A stretch of 64,000 bases of DNA, from contig NZ_CP150304.1 of assembly GCF_037992945.1 (NCBI RefSeq), positions 3,785,501 to 3,849,500 on the forward strand, written 5' to 3'. Every line of letters starts with the position of its first letter. Position 1 is the first letter of the stretch. The translations under genes were made by a program, and so were the position numbers. Shown in pieces: positions 50,501 through 58,763 of this stretch. The notes under the pieces are model-generated. The model saw only the letters and a program-made list of their open reading frames with translations, was not told where the DNA came from and did not search any database. This DNA comes from Peribacillus sp. FSL E2-0218. GTDB lineage: Bacteria; Bacillota; Bacilli; Bacillales; DSM-1321.

Positions 50501-50722
50501 GGAAGCGAGTGTAGGGCAGGTGCATGTCGATTTTATTCCGCCGGCGGCATCCGCTGCAACGGAAACATGAAAGATTTCCTTTCCAGCGACAATTGCTTCA
50601 CAGCCATCGGGGCGGTAGCTTTCAAAAGTCACTTTATTCGTCCGCTGAAAGGCTTCCCCTCTTTTGAAGGAAACTGTCCCACACATGTCTTTTATGATTT
50701 TTTGATTTAATTTGATATCCAA
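47516..50722 (-). CDS. SNF2-family DEAD/DEAH helicase with N-terminal SWIM zinc finger
   Basis: This protein of 1068 residues has a SWIM finger near 66-86 (CTCPTLASFAKDCQHIAAVLL, pattern CxCxnCxH) and a long unassigned middle region. A C-terminal SNF2 engine has Walker A in DDMGLGKTLQS, Walker B DEAQ, LTGTPIENSLEELWSLFHVVFP, and motif VI DRAHRMGQ. SNF2 proteins translocate on double-stranded DNA; bacterial members of the RapA/HepA/YwqA type act on transcription or repair complexes. The start is a TTG eight bases after AGGAGGT. No methylase or nuclease gene is adjacent, so there is no support for a DISARM-like defence system. Confidence 0.9.
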   Translation of the reverse strand: MDIKLNQKIIKDMCGTVSFKRGEAFQRTNKVTFESYRPDGCEAIVAGKEIFHVSVAADAAGGIKSTCTCPTLASFAKDCQHIAAVLLSVYDHQRQGTVPEGADTAQVDASRLSEGLLTLFNSQTVRKSGHQLHFENRQMLEAEFTLKPILMGKRQYMLGMELEIGKVHVADVRDFLKRVKEGEPALLSPSFLYDPELHCFQRETDAVLQQLITVLSDEKVYADALADESEYKMDDHLLLLPPSSFTRLLPFLASVPWVKLAHGGKTFQGLLISGESLPLRFHFKQSEGEGYRLDINGLNEMIVMDAYNTVLFDGSLVQLESEDCQRLSDLKQMLEDSGMDRIPIHHDQLELFLDKVVPGLKKLGEVQIARSISERFMAAPLVAKLYLDRVKNRLLAGLEFHYENIVINPLDESKVPAMLIRDAKKEAEILTLMEDGRFAKTDGGYFLHNEELEYEFLYHIVPKLQKLVQIYATTAIRNRISRGNSAPRIRVKIKKERTDWLEFKFEMDAIPEKQIREVLAALEEKRKYYRLRNGSLLSLETREFEEIQRFLKALPVQDQDLEGSLNMPIVTGLRLLDSVDDSGTFTIEESFRKFLENIKNPDELEFPVPMSLEPILRDYQKHGYKWMKILAGYGFGGILADDMGLGKTLQSIAFIVSELPDIRKEKRPALIVCPSSLTYNWLAEFAKFAPDIQAVIVDGHKLERTKLLREAMDMDVVITSYPLLRRDILWFEKQDFHTVFFDEAQAFKNPGTQTARAAKKIKAGHRFALTGTPIENSLEELWSLFHVVFPELFMGLKEYSNLSRKKISRRIQPFLLRRMKEDVLGELPEKIESQKSMELLPDQKKLYGAYLAKLKADTLKHLDKDTFRKNRIRILAGLTRLRQICCHPALFVDGYTGSSAKYEQLMQIIEESKLSGRRVLIFSQFTKMLQMIGRDLARQGQDYFYLDGQTPSKERVDVCNRFNSGERDIFLISLKAGGTGLNLTGADTVILYDLWWNPAVEEQAADRAHRMGQKNVVQVIKLVARGTIEEKMNELQEKKRHLIEEIIDPGEKSSSALTEEDIREILMI

Positions 50723-50904
50723 AATGGCAGACCTCCTTGCTGAGGATTTCTATGTAACCATCCTATATGAAAGATAAGCCCATTTCATCATCATACTATG
50801 AAATGGATGAACAGGGTGGTAAAAAAGCAAAAAGACAAACCCCTCATTCAAACCAAGATTTGAAAAGGAGTTCATCTATCATGCCATACTGGCTAGGTTA
50901 GCGT

Positions 50905-51138
50905 TCATTGCTGGCCTTTGGATTTGTTATCCTTCTCTTTTTTTCGATAAATGAAACTGAACAATAAGATGACAAGAAGCACCATGAACAGAATCAATTC
51001 CGCACGGTCCTTTACCAAAAATGGATTGAAGGCATGCTTAATGGAATTATCCAAATCGAATCCTAATAGAATATCCATCCCTAATGAGAAGAGCACCAAG
51101 GGAACCAGCAACAATAGCGTAATACCGAAGAATTTCAT
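50905..51138 (-). CDS. Small two-helix germinant receptor D-subunit-like protein (operon 2)
   Basis: This 77-residue protein has two membrane helices (about 3-26 and 46-64) and a basic tail (YRKKEKDNKSKGQQ). Its ATG overlaps the stop of the permease gene (ATGA), so it is the last gene of germination operon 2. Small two-helix proteins encoded at the ends of gerA-family operons are described as D subunits that modulate receptor output. Assignment rests on position and topology, not on a motif. Confidence 0.7.
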   Translation of the reverse strand: MKFFGITLLLLVPLVLFSLGMDILLGFDLDNSIKHAFNPFLVKDRAELILFMVLLVILLFSFIYRKKEKDNKSKGQQ

Positions 51139-52280
51139 TTATTATCCACTCCACCTTCCAGCTCCGCAGTATGTTGCTGGTGCTTGTTTGTTTTTCTCCG
51201 ATTCTTGAAAAAAGCAATGATCAGGAGCAGCAGCGGAATGATCACCTGAAACGGGAGGTGGATGTAAATCGGCACGGCCTCGAGACCTTCATGAATATGT
51301 TCCGAATAGCTGCTCGCTATCACGATCGATACCAGCAATATGACGATGCCGACCGGATAGGCAAGCCGCGATGATTGTTTTACATTGAACACATTGGCCG
51401 TTCCCATTACCGCTACATAGGTGAAAACAGTTATTTTGATGAACCCGCCAATCATCAGCTTCAACAAAAAATATACATCGAGACGTTCCAAAAAGCCAGC
51501 GACCTCGATGGATTGAATCAGGGTCAGCAGCGGATATTGGGAGCGTAATGTAAGGTCGACTCCCAGCACCGCAATATTCAATGCCATTGTGAAAGAAAGG
51601 AAGATCCCACTTGCTGCCAAGCCAGCGACTCCAATTTTTTTCAATCGCTGAGGCTCGTTCAAATAAGGGAAAATCATCAAAAAGACAATGAGTTCGCCAA
51701 AAGGAAAGAAGATCGTTTTGGAAAAGGCCATCTTGCCCATCTCGACGACACTGATTTCAAGAACGGGCTTGAGGTTGTTCATATGGATCATGCCTGAAAC
51801 GATGATCAGAATAAAGAAAGTAATGTAAAGCAAATTCTCGAGGACGAAGAATAGTTCCCCTGTCCTTGCCAGTACCTCCACTCCTTTACGGACGGTATAT
51901 ATCACAACTAAAATGAAGGCGGCATTGGCAAAAAATAGCGGAACGTGCGGATAGGCAAAGGTAAGCAGAGTCTCGCCGAAATCCCTCAAAACTCTTGCCG
52001 CAAGATACATGAAATAAAGGATATAAAGAAAAGCCACGATCCTTCCGAAAAAATTGCCCAATATGCTCCTTACAAATTCAGTAAGAATCTGATCTGGGTA
52101 GTAGCGGAACAGGGCATAATAAACGAAAAACAATAAAATGCCGCCGATTGTCGCAATGAGGATGACCAGCCAGGCACCCTGTTTGGCTTCACCTGCAAGG
52201 GGAACCAAAAGTGCACTGCCCATTTCAAACAAGAAAATAAGGACGAACAGCTGGTAGCCGCTGATTTTTGCCTTTTCCAT
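51135..52280 (-). CDS. Spore germination protein, GerKB-type permease (operon 2)
   Basis: This 381-residue, ten-helix GerAB-family permease begins KISGYQLFVLIFLFEMGSALLVPLAGEAKQ, the usual first-helix motif, and has HVPLFFANAAFILVVIYTVRKGVEVLARTGE in the middle. It is the probable germinant-binding subunit. AAGGAAG precedes the ATG. Operon 2 has the order A-C-B-D, unlike operon 1 (B-A-C), and the two permeases are clearly diverged. Confidence 0.92.
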   Translation of the reverse strand: MEKAKISGYQLFVLIFLFEMGSALLVPLAGEAKQGAWLVILIATIGGILLFFVYYALFRYYPDQILTEFVRSILGNFFGRIVAFLYILYFMYLAARVLRDFGETLLTFAYPHVPLFFANAAFILVVIYTVRKGVEVLARTGELFFVLENLLYITFFILIIVSGMIHMNNLKPVLEISVVEMGKMAFSKTIFFPFGELIVFLMIFPYLNEPQRLKKIGVAGLAASGIFLSFTMALNIAVLGVDLTLRSQYPLLTLIQSIEVAGFLERLDVYFLLKLMIGGFIKITVFTYVAVMGTANVFNVKQSSRLAYPVGIVILLVSIVIASSYSEHIHEGLEAVPIYIHLPFQVIIPLLLLIIAFFKNRRKTNKHQQHTAELEGGVDNK

Positions 52281-52301
52281 GTGGTTGGCACTTCCTTTCC
52301 A

Positions 52302-53525
52302 TTATTGGTCGCCCTTTTTAATATCCGAAAGAAACGGCTTGTTCCGTAATCCTGTGCGGCGGATAAATGACTCAACCTGTATCTCTGCTTCCAGCTTAGG
52401 AAAAGACACATCATCCCAATTCTTTTCATGCTTCTTCCAATATCCTGGATGGGACTCATGAATCAGTTCCCCAAAGCCAAAAATGTCCGATTTATTTTTT
52501 TGGGCGATTGCGATCGCATTCTCCATTTCTTTCTTTAAATCCTTCGCCAGCTCCTTTTCGATATCTATTAGTTCGTGCGGACTCACAAGATCAAGCGGAA
52601 CATTCACTTCGCGGATATCGCCTTCAGCACGGACCGTAATATGCATTTTAGGTTTGCCATTTTTCATTCTTGGCTCGATATTGGTTTTTTGGCGAAGCAC
52701 TTGATAGGTGACTGCGCCTTTTTTGCCTCCCCAATCAATGTTAACATTCGTATTCACGATCCTATCCATCACCCACATTGTTCCGATTGCCTCTTTACCA
52801 TCCAGCCAATCAACCAATTTGCCATCCTTAAAAACACCTATCCCGACAGCATTTGGATTAGCGGCGATACTGGAGGATTGGGTATTCTCCATCTTATTCT
52901 CCTTACCGGTATTCCCCCTCACTGTAAATCCGCTGATTAACGGCTCTTTACCGGAGCTGACGAGATTCTTGATTACCTCTTGCAAATTGACGTTAATGCT
53001 TCCGCCCTGCTGCTTTTCCGTCGATTCAATCGTTTTGATGACTTTTTCAGACGATAACTTATCGATCGCCGTCAGCGTTTCGACGATATCTTTTGCTTTT
53101 ACACCACGGGCAATGACGAGCCTCGTGGTGGCCCGGAATTCCGGGGAGCGCTCGAAGGCATCCAAAATCGAATTGATTCCCATTTCTTTTGCGACATCCT
53201 CACCTATGACCACCAGGTTTGCATGGGCAAAATACATGTCACGCGATATTTTGGTTGAAGCGATACTGTCCAATTGAAGCACATTATCCCCAGTGGCCCT
53301 ATAAATGGAGATGGGGGGATTGGTCCCCCCTCCGCCCTGGAGTGAACCCGCCACATTGACCGGATTGATGATTTGAAACGTTCCCACTAGCTTTCCTTCT
53401 TTATTTTTATCGATTCCGACGGCAGAGACGATCGACATTTCGTTCAACTCCGTTTTATCCCAACAGCCGGAGGTGAAGGTTGTGCCGATCAACATCAAGA
53501 GCAGAACGAGTCTTTTACGATTCAT
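52302..53525 (-). CDS. Spore germination lipoprotein, GerKC-type (operon 2)
   Basis: The 407-residue C subunit has a lipobox TSGC followed by WDKTELNEMSIVSAVGIDKN, the family signature. The C-terminal GerAC domain includes ELAKDLKKEMENAIAIAQKNKSDIFGFGELI. I start at the ATG at 53525 with AAGGTG six bases upstream; ATG 53531 and GTG 53534 are alternatives. It overlaps the A-subunit gene by 11 bases. Confidence 0.92.
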   Translation of the reverse strand: MNRKRLVLLLMLIGTTFTSGCWDKTELNEMSIVSAVGIDKNKEGKLVGTFQIINPVNVAGSLQGGGGTNPPISIYRATGDNVLQLDSIASTKISRDMYFAHANLVVIGEDVAKEMGINSILDAFERSPEFRATTRLVIARGVKAKDIVETLTAIDKLSSEKVIKTIESTEKQQGGSINVNLQEVIKNLVSSGKEPLISGFTVRGNTGKENKMENTQSSSIAANPNAVGIGVFKDGKLVDWLDGKEAIGTMWVMDRIVNTNVNIDWGGKKGAVTYQVLRQKTNIEPRMKNGKPKMHITVRAEGDIREVNVPLDLVSPHELIDIEKELAKDLKKEMENAIAIAQKNKSDIFGFGELIHESHPGYWKKHEKNWDDVSFPKLEAEIQVESFIRRTGLRNKPFLSDIKKGDQ

Positions 53526-55146
53526 TTCCATCACCTTTTCCCTCGTCAGATGTTTTCATTCCACGTGATTCAGGAGGCAGAGGTCTTTGATTATCGCCTT
53601 CCCGTTTCAGGTTATCTTTGGAGCTTATCAATTTGGGCCTTTCCTTGAACGCCCACATCGGCCTTCTGAAGAATGTGTCGCCCAATCCTTGCGGGTTCAA
53701 TGGCGCAAGCGGTGACATATACGGGACACCGAATGAACGCAGGCTGCATAAGTGGACGATGAGGACGATAAAGGCTAAGATCATGCCATAGAATCCGATT
53801 ACGCCGGCACAGATGATAAATGCAAAACGCACCAACCGGGCAGAAATGGCAATGGAATAGGAAGGCGTTGCAAAGCTGGCAATCGCCGTGATCGAGACGA
53901 TGATGACCATCGCCGGAGATACGATGCCGGCCTGTACGGCCGCCTGTCCGATGACCAGGGCACCGACAATGGACATTGTCCCTCCCACTGCCTTTGGCAT
54001 CCGGAGGCTCGCTTCCCTCAGGATTTCAAAGGTTATCTCCATGAGAAGGGCTTCAATGACGGCGGGCAATGGCACCGTTTCCCTTTGCGCCGCTACGATG
54101 ACGAGCAATTTCGTCGGGATCATTTCCTGATGGAATGTCGTGGCTGCCACATAGAGGGCAGGTCCCACGATTGAAATGATAAATACGATGATCCGTAAAA
54201 AACGTGTGGCTGATGCAATGTCAAAGCGATTATAGTAGTCTTCGACAGATTGGAAAAATTGGACGAATAGTGCAGGTGCCACGAGGACGAATGGAGTGCC
54301 GTTAACGAATATTGCGACCCTTCCCTCCAACAGGTTCCCCGCGACCATATCTGGCCTTTCCGTATGATTCATGGTGGGAAATGGGGTCATGACCTGATCC
54401 TCTATCAATTGTTCTATATATCCCGATTCAAGAATGCTATCGATATTGATTCGCTGGAGGCGTTTCTTGACCTCCACGACGATATCTTTTTTCGCAATTC
54501 CGTTTATATACATGATCGAAACATCCGTTTTGGTCACCGTACCGATTTTCATCGATTCGATCCATAAATCCGGACTGTTGATGATGCGGCGCAACATGGC
54601 GATGTTCGTTTCTATCGATTCCGTAAAGCCCTCCCGCGATCCCCTGACGGTCAAATGGGTGCTTGGTTCTTGGATGGAGCGCCGGTCTCCCCCTTTTGTA
54701 CTGGCAACTAGCGCTGTGTTTATCCCATCAACAAAAATGATGCTATCACCTGATAATAACGCCAAAAACAGTTTTTCCCAGTCATTGACGGTCGCTACAC
54801 CACCGAGGGAAACCACGTCCTCGGTGATTATGTCCAACGCTTTTTGCGGAAGTATTTTCTCTGCCAGATGAGGGTTCTTCATCATCGATTCAATTAAAAA
54901 ATCCGTAACACTAGGATTATCGATCAGACCCTGGACGTACACAATCGTCGTTTTTATTTCAGGGCTTTGGCTGATTTTCAACGTTCTGATAATGATATCC
55001 GGACTGTTTCCCGTTCTTTGCTTCACGATTTCCATATTGGCAGAAAGGGAGCTTTGGATATAATCAGCCGTTTTCGATTGTTTGTCCTCTTCCTTTTTCG
55101 TATCATGCTGCTTACCTTGTCTTTTTTGTTTGAAAAAAGAAACCAT
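53515..55146 (-). CDS. Spore germination protein, GerKA-type (operon 2)
   Basis: The 543-residue A subunit has an N-terminal soluble domain with LTVRGSREGFTESIETNIAMLRR and TERPDMVAGNLLEGRVAIFVNGTPFVLVAP. About five membrane helices follow (RLRIIVFIISIVGPALYVA-like region; SLRMPKAVGGTMSIVGALVIGQAAV), then a long hydrophilic, Pro/Lys/Glu-rich C-terminal tail of about 50 residues. The ATG at 55146 is seven bases after GAGGGT. It is first in the operon, with a possible SigG promoter upstream. Confidence 0.92.
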   Translation of the reverse strand: MVSFFKQKRQGKQHDTKKEEDKQSKTADYIQSSLSANMEIVKQRTGNSPDIIIRTLKISQSPEIKTTIVYVQGLIDNPSVTDFLIESMMKNPHLAEKILPQKALDIITEDVVSLGGVATVNDWEKLFLALLSGDSIIFVDGINTALVASTKGGDRRSIQEPSTHLTVRGSREGFTESIETNIAMLRRIINSPDLWIESMKIGTVTKTDVSIMYINGIAKKDIVVEVKKRLQRINIDSILESGYIEQLIEDQVMTPFPTMNHTERPDMVAGNLLEGRVAIFVNGTPFVLVAPALFVQFFQSVEDYYNRFDIASATRFLRIIVFIISIVGPALYVAATTFHQEMIPTKLLVIVAAQRETVPLPAVIEALLMEITFEILREASLRMPKAVGGTMSIVGALVIGQAAVQAGIVSPAMVIIVSITAIASFATPSYSIAISARLVRFAFIICAGVIGFYGMILAFIVLIVHLCSLRSFGVPYMSPLAPLNPQGLGDTFFRRPMWAFKERPKLISSKDNLKREGDNQRPLPPESRGMKTSDEGKGDGNES

Positions 55147-55203
55147 TGCACCGACCCTCATTCCTTTTTCGTTTCACTCATTTTGTCCAAAGGGTATACC
55201 CTT

Positions 55204-55233
55204 TATTCTGTGTTTCCCTTCTTCCTCAGTTCA
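55204..55233 (-). promoter_or_regulatory. Possible SigG-type promoter of germination operon 2
   Basis: TGAACT (55228-55233) and CAGAATA (55204-55210) with 17 bases between them match the SigG consensus TGAATA/CATACTA at four of six and five of seven positions. Confidence 0.3.
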
Positions 55234-55253
55234 TTTCAACCAGAATCGAAGAC

Positions 55254-55285
55254 AAAAGAAAAAGACCGCCAAATCGACAGTCTTT
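55254..55285 (-). terminator. Terminator of the PAP2-DedA operon
   Basis: AAAGAC pairs with GTCTTT (55261-55266 with 55280-55285), followed by T-rich sequence on the minus strand. Confidence 0.6.
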
Positions 55286-55330
55286 GAGGTTTATTCGGTT
55301 TTGTTGGAATTGGATGGCCCAATCATCCAA

Positions 55331-55945
55331 TTATTTCACTTTGCCTTTATTTCTCTTGAAAATCCAGACTATGAAAAGAATCAAAAGCATTGCCAATACG
55401 GCATACACGATGTTTGAATAAATGTCCATGTATCCGACGATATCTTCCCACGAAGATCCAACAGCCGCCCCGATATTCACTAAAATGATGTTCCAAATTA
55501 ACGTTCCGGATGTTGTATACAGCAGGAATAGCCAAAAGTTCATATGCGACATGCCTGCCGGCAGCGAGATCAAACTCCTGATCAACGGAACGAGCCTGCA
55601 GAAGAATACGGTCCATGCACCGTACTTTTCAAACCATGCGTTCGCCTTGTGGACGTCAGATACCGTTAACCGGAAAATATGCCCCCACCTTTCGACGAAC
55701 CTTTCAATTATTTTCACATCAAGAATCGAACCAATCCAATAAAGGATGACCGCTCCTGCCACCGATCCAAAGGTCGACGCGATCACGACGCCAAGGATCG
55801 TCATATTCGCTGTCGTTGTCATGAAACCGCCAAACGTCAGAATGACCTCCGATGGGATGGGCGGAAAAATATTTTCCAACGCTATCAAAAGAAAGATGCC
55901 TATATAACCAAAATCATTCATGAATTCCGTAATCCAGTTTTCCAT
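55331..55945 (-). CDS. DedA family membrane protein (UptA/YngC-like)
   Basis: This 204-residue DedA/SNARE-associated protein has ALENIFPPIPSEVILTFGGF at the N terminus, GSVAGAVILYWIG, and the core motif FFCRLVPLIRSLISLPAGMSHM. DedA proteins including B. subtilis YngC (UptA) return undecaprenyl phosphate across the membrane. The ATG at 55945 has AGGGGCG upstream; the frame opens at 55984. It lies 46 bases after the PAP2 phosphatase gene on the same strand, and the two activities are consecutive steps of carrier lipid recycling. Confidence 0.87.
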   Translation of the reverse strand: MENWITEFMNDFGYIGIFLLIALENIFPPIPSEVILTFGGFMTTTANMTILGVVIASTFGSVAGAVILYWIGSILDVKIIERFVERWGHIFRLTVSDVHKANAWFEKYGAWTVFFCRLVPLIRSLISLPAGMSHMNFWLFLLYTTSGTLIWNIILVNIGAAVGSSWEDIVGYMDIYSNIVYAVLAMLLILFIVWIFKRNKGKVK

Positions 55946-55991
55946 ACCTAACGCCCCTAACTGTATTGAATCTCCCAAAAGCATGTATCAC

Positions 55992-56651
55992 CTACATTTG
56001 CTTATCGTTTTTGTCCTGCCGGCGGTCCTGATACCTCTGGAAGAACCAAATCGACGTCGCAATCCAAAAACCGCCTGCCAAATAACCCGCTATTATATCA
56101 CTAGGATAATGGACTCCCAAGTATATCCGACTTATCCCTATCGTGAGGATCATCGATGTACTCAACACGATCAAGAGAATCCTTCCCCACTTAACTTTGA
56201 TGTGCCGCCACAACAAAAAGGTGAGAATCCCGTACAATGACATGGCATTCATCGCATGCCCGCTTGGAAAGCTATAGCCTCCTATTTCGATGAGGCGATG
56301 TAAATCGGGCCTTGTCCGTTGAAAGCAAAGCTTAACCATTGCATTGAGGATCGGAGACCCAGCCATGACGGCAATGAACAACACTAACTCCACACGATGC
56401 TTCAAACCTTTATATAGAAAAATTAAAATGAACAAGGATAGAACGATTATGGAACCGGTGGAACCTATGTATGTAAAGACCTTCATGATACCTGTAAGTA
56501 GCGGCGACTCCCATCCCTGTATAAAGGAAATCACTTCACTGTCAAAATGCAAGTAATCATTGGCACTTACGGCAATGGCCATGAAGCTGAACCCGAGTAA
56601 AGCAAACACACTCACTAAAAAGGCAATCGTCAATTGCAGCTTTAATTTCAT
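55992..56651 (-). CDS. PAP2-family phosphatase, probable undecaprenyl diphosphatase
   Basis: This 219-residue, six-helix PAP2 protein has all three catalytic motifs: KLCFQRTRP (KX6RP), SFPSGHA (PSGH) and SRIYLGVHYPSD (SRX5HX3D). Members of this type remove phosphate from undecaprenyl diphosphate or phosphatidylglycerol phosphate on the outer membrane face. It is first of a two-gene operon with a DedA flippase. The 297 bases upstream (56652-56948) hold no gene. Confidence 0.88.
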   Translation of the reverse strand: MKLKLQLTIAFLVSVFALLGFSFMAIAVSANDYLHFDSEVISFIQGWESPLLTGIMKVFTYIGSTGSIIVLSLFILIFLYKGLKHRVELVLFIAVMAGSPILNAMVKLCFQRTRPDLHRLIEIGGYSFPSGHAMNAMSLYGILTFLLWRHIKVKWGRILLIVLSTSMILTIGISRIYLGVHYPSDIIAGYLAGGFWIATSIWFFQRYQDRRQDKNDKQM

Positions 56652-56948
56652 AATAACATCCTTTCACATTTTGATGCTCGCTTCTTCCTATCGACTTTCA
56701 CCATTCTTCAGCTTAAAAAAATGACTCCAGCATGTCAATATGAGACTACGCATGCCGAGATAGAAAACATTCTACTTTTCATACTACTCTATCCATCACA
56801 GGCACCTCAACTTAAGGGTACTTTAGATTAAAGGATTCGATCAATTTAGCATCTTTTCACCTCATTCGAAGCTAAACGACCACAAATTTCAGAAAGTGAA
56901 TGGAGGCATTGCAGCGGAAAAAAGATTGTTATTCCTGATGAAATGAAA

Positions 56949-56982
56949 AAATCCCTTATGCAAGTCGATGCATAAGGGATTT
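56949..56982 (-). repeat. Target-site duplication with the original T run (P450 terminator hairpin)
   Basis: These 34 bp form a perfect 14-bp stem with a 6-base loop. They are repeated exactly at 58723-58756, and T follows on the minus strand. Confidence 0.92.
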
Positions 56983-57046
56983 CAGACTGTAGACAAACTC
57001 GATGAAAATCGAGTTTGTCTATTTTTATGTCCTGTACAATTTAGAC

Positions 57047-57170
57047 GTTGATTTCCACTCCAGGCACTCGCTTTCCGCGGGCGGTCGGGGAGCCTCCTCG
57101 GCTTTGCCTGCGGGGTCTCCCCTAGACGCGCTTTTCCCGCAGGAGTCTCGTACCTTCCGTTCCAATCAAC
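57047..57170. repeat. GC-rich structured module inside the element leader
   Basis: This 124-bp block starts GTTGATT and ends AATCAAC and is rich in complementary GC runs (for example CGGGGAG/CTCCCC). Copies sit at about 10082-10206 and, reversed, 16341-16464. A diverged fragment lies outside any element at 60401-60463, so the block can exist independently. Confidence 0.65.
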
Positions 57171-57254
57171 TTTGTCTTACCTTTTAGATAGAACACTTTT
57201 GACTGGAGTCATTTTTGTTTTAAAATTGAAGGATTAAAACTTGAGGTGATGAGG

Positions 57255-58613
57255 ATGCTTTCTAAACATGATTCTATTCAGCGAGATCAACTTGAAATGA
57301 TTACTTTAGATCAACTGGTGCCACCGAACCATTTGGTTCGTAAAATGGAGGCTGCCATTGACTTCACTTTCATTTATGACTTGGTGAAAGATATGTACTC
57401 AGAGGTAGGACGCCCAAGTATTGATCCAGTTATTTTAGTTAAACTGACTTTCATTCAATATACCTTCGGTATTCGTTCCATGCGTAAAACGATTGAAGAA
57501 GTTGAAACCAATATGGCTTATCGTTGGTTCTTAGGCTATGGTTTCCATGATAAAGTACCTCATTTCTCTACGTTCGGAAAAAATTATGAGCGACGCTTTA
57601 AAGATACAGACCTGTTTGAACAGATTTTCTGTCGCATTTTAATGACAGCTGCTAATAAAAAGTTAATAAGTGTAGAACACGTTTTCGTGGATTCCACACA
57701 TGTGAAAGCCAGTGCGAATAAACGGAAATTTGAAAAGAAAATCGTTCGTAAAGAAACACGAGCGTATCAAGGACGTCTTCAAGAAGAAATCAATCAAGAT
57801 CGTGAAAACCATGGAAAGAAGCCTTTTCCACCAGATAAATTTGATAAGGAAGAAACCAAAGCAATTAAAGAAAGTACTACGGATCCTGAGAGTGGCTACT
57901 ATGTGAAAGATGAACGAACAAAACAGTTTGCCTATTCATTCCATGCGGCCGCAGACGGCAACGGTTTTGTATTGGGAACGATTGTAACACCTGGTAATAC
58001 ACATGACAGTCATATTTTGGAGCCACTTGTTGAGCAAGTGATTGAGAAAGTTGGAAAACCAGAAGCAGTTGCCGCAGATGCAGCTTATAAAACACCAGCG
58101 ATTACAAGCTACCTATTTAACAAAGAAATCACACCTGCTTTACCCTATACACGTCCTCGTACAAAAGAAGGATTCTTTCGCAAACATGACTATGTTTACG
58201 ATGAACACTTTGATTGTTACCTTTGCCCTTCGGGAGAAACTTTAAAGTACTCAACAACAAATAAAGAGGGCTATCGCGAGTACAAATCGCCCAAACAAAT
58301 TTGTGCAACATGCTCATTTTTATCACGGTGTACGGAAAGCAAAGACCATCAAAAAGTAGTGACACGGCATATCTGGCAAGCATATGTGGAAGAAGCAGAT
58401 CATCTGCGTCATCATCAAGAGGTAAAACCTATATATGCGAAACGCAAAGAAACGATTGAGCGTGTATTCGCAGATGCAAAAGAAAAGCATGGTATGCGTT
58501 GGACTACTTTAAGGGGACTTAAAAAATTGTCGATGCAGGCGATGCTTACTTTCGCTGCCATGAATGTAAAGAAGATGGCCACTTGGACATGGCAAGGTCC
58601 TAAAATGGCTTAA
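57255..58613 (+). CDS. IS1182-family DDE transposase (copy C)
   Basis: This intact 452-residue transposase has Asp146, Asp275 and Glu402 of the DDE triad in VDSTHVKAS, AADAAYKTP and ERVFADAKEKHG, and the Cys-rich insert around 321-360. The ATG at 57255 follows GAGGTG by six bases. It differs from copy B by Leu for Val in KKLISVEH and Met for Thr at the penultimate position. Its own 3' hairpin terminator lies just before the element end. Confidence 0.95.
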   Translation: MLSKHDSIQRDQLEMITLDQLVPPNHLVRKMEAAIDFTFIYDLVKDMYSEVGRPSIDPVILVKLTFIQYTFGIRSMRKTIEEVETNMAYRWFLGYGFHDKVPHFSTFGKNYERRFKDTDLFEQIFCRILMTAANKKLISVEHVFVDSTHVKASANKRKFEKKIVRKETRAYQGRLQEEINQDRENHGKKPFPPDKFDKEETKAIKESTTDPESGYYVKDERTKQFAYSFHAAADGNGFVLGTIVTPGNTHDSHILEPLVEQVIEKVGKPEAVAADAAYKTPAITSYLFNKEITPALPYTRPRTKEGFFRKHDYVYDEHFDCYLCPSGETLKYSTTNKEGYREYKSPKQICATCSFLSRCTESKDHQKVVTRHIWQAYVEEADHLRHHQEVKPIYAKRKETIERVFADAKEKHGMRWTTLRGLKKLSMQAMLTFAAMNVKKMATWTWQGPKMA

Positions 58614-58722
58614 CATAGTGGCTCGAAGAGCCCAAATCTCGTAACCTTTGGTCAAAATTTCAAAGGAATTTCAAAAGGGGTTCGGAATTTTTTAATTCCG
58701 AACCCCTTTTGTCTACAAACTG

Positions 58723-58756
58723 AAATCCCTTATGCAAGTCGATGCATAAGGGATTT
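58723..58756 (-). terminator. P450 terminator hairpin, copy adjacent to the gene
   Basis: Exact copy of 56949-56982. On the P450 transcript it is now followed by the element end. The element's own hairpin and T/A runs lie about 15 bases further and may take over termination. Confidence 0.85.
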
Positions 58757-58763
58757 GTGGTTT

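Larger units (their letters stand above)
56983..58722 (+). mobile_element. IS1182-type element, copy C (complete, 1740 bp)
   Basis: It has the same ends and length as copy B and is flanked by an exact 34-bp duplication of the P450 terminator hairpin. Internally, a leader hairpin (about 56995-57020), the GC-rich module (57047-57170) bounded by GTTGATT/AATCAAC, the transposase, and a strong 3' hairpin with a T run occur in order. It lies opposite in orientation to the P450 gene it follows. Confidence 0.95.

Noticed and set aside
47516..50722. SNF2 helicase as part of a phage defence island
   Set aside because: No methylase, nuclease, PLD or other defence gene is adjacent; the neighbours are an SMR exporter and germination genes.
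57002..57187. 61-codon frame in the leader of every IS copy
   Set aside because: It runs through the GC-rich structured module, lacks a ribosome binding site, and is repeated only because the element is repeated.
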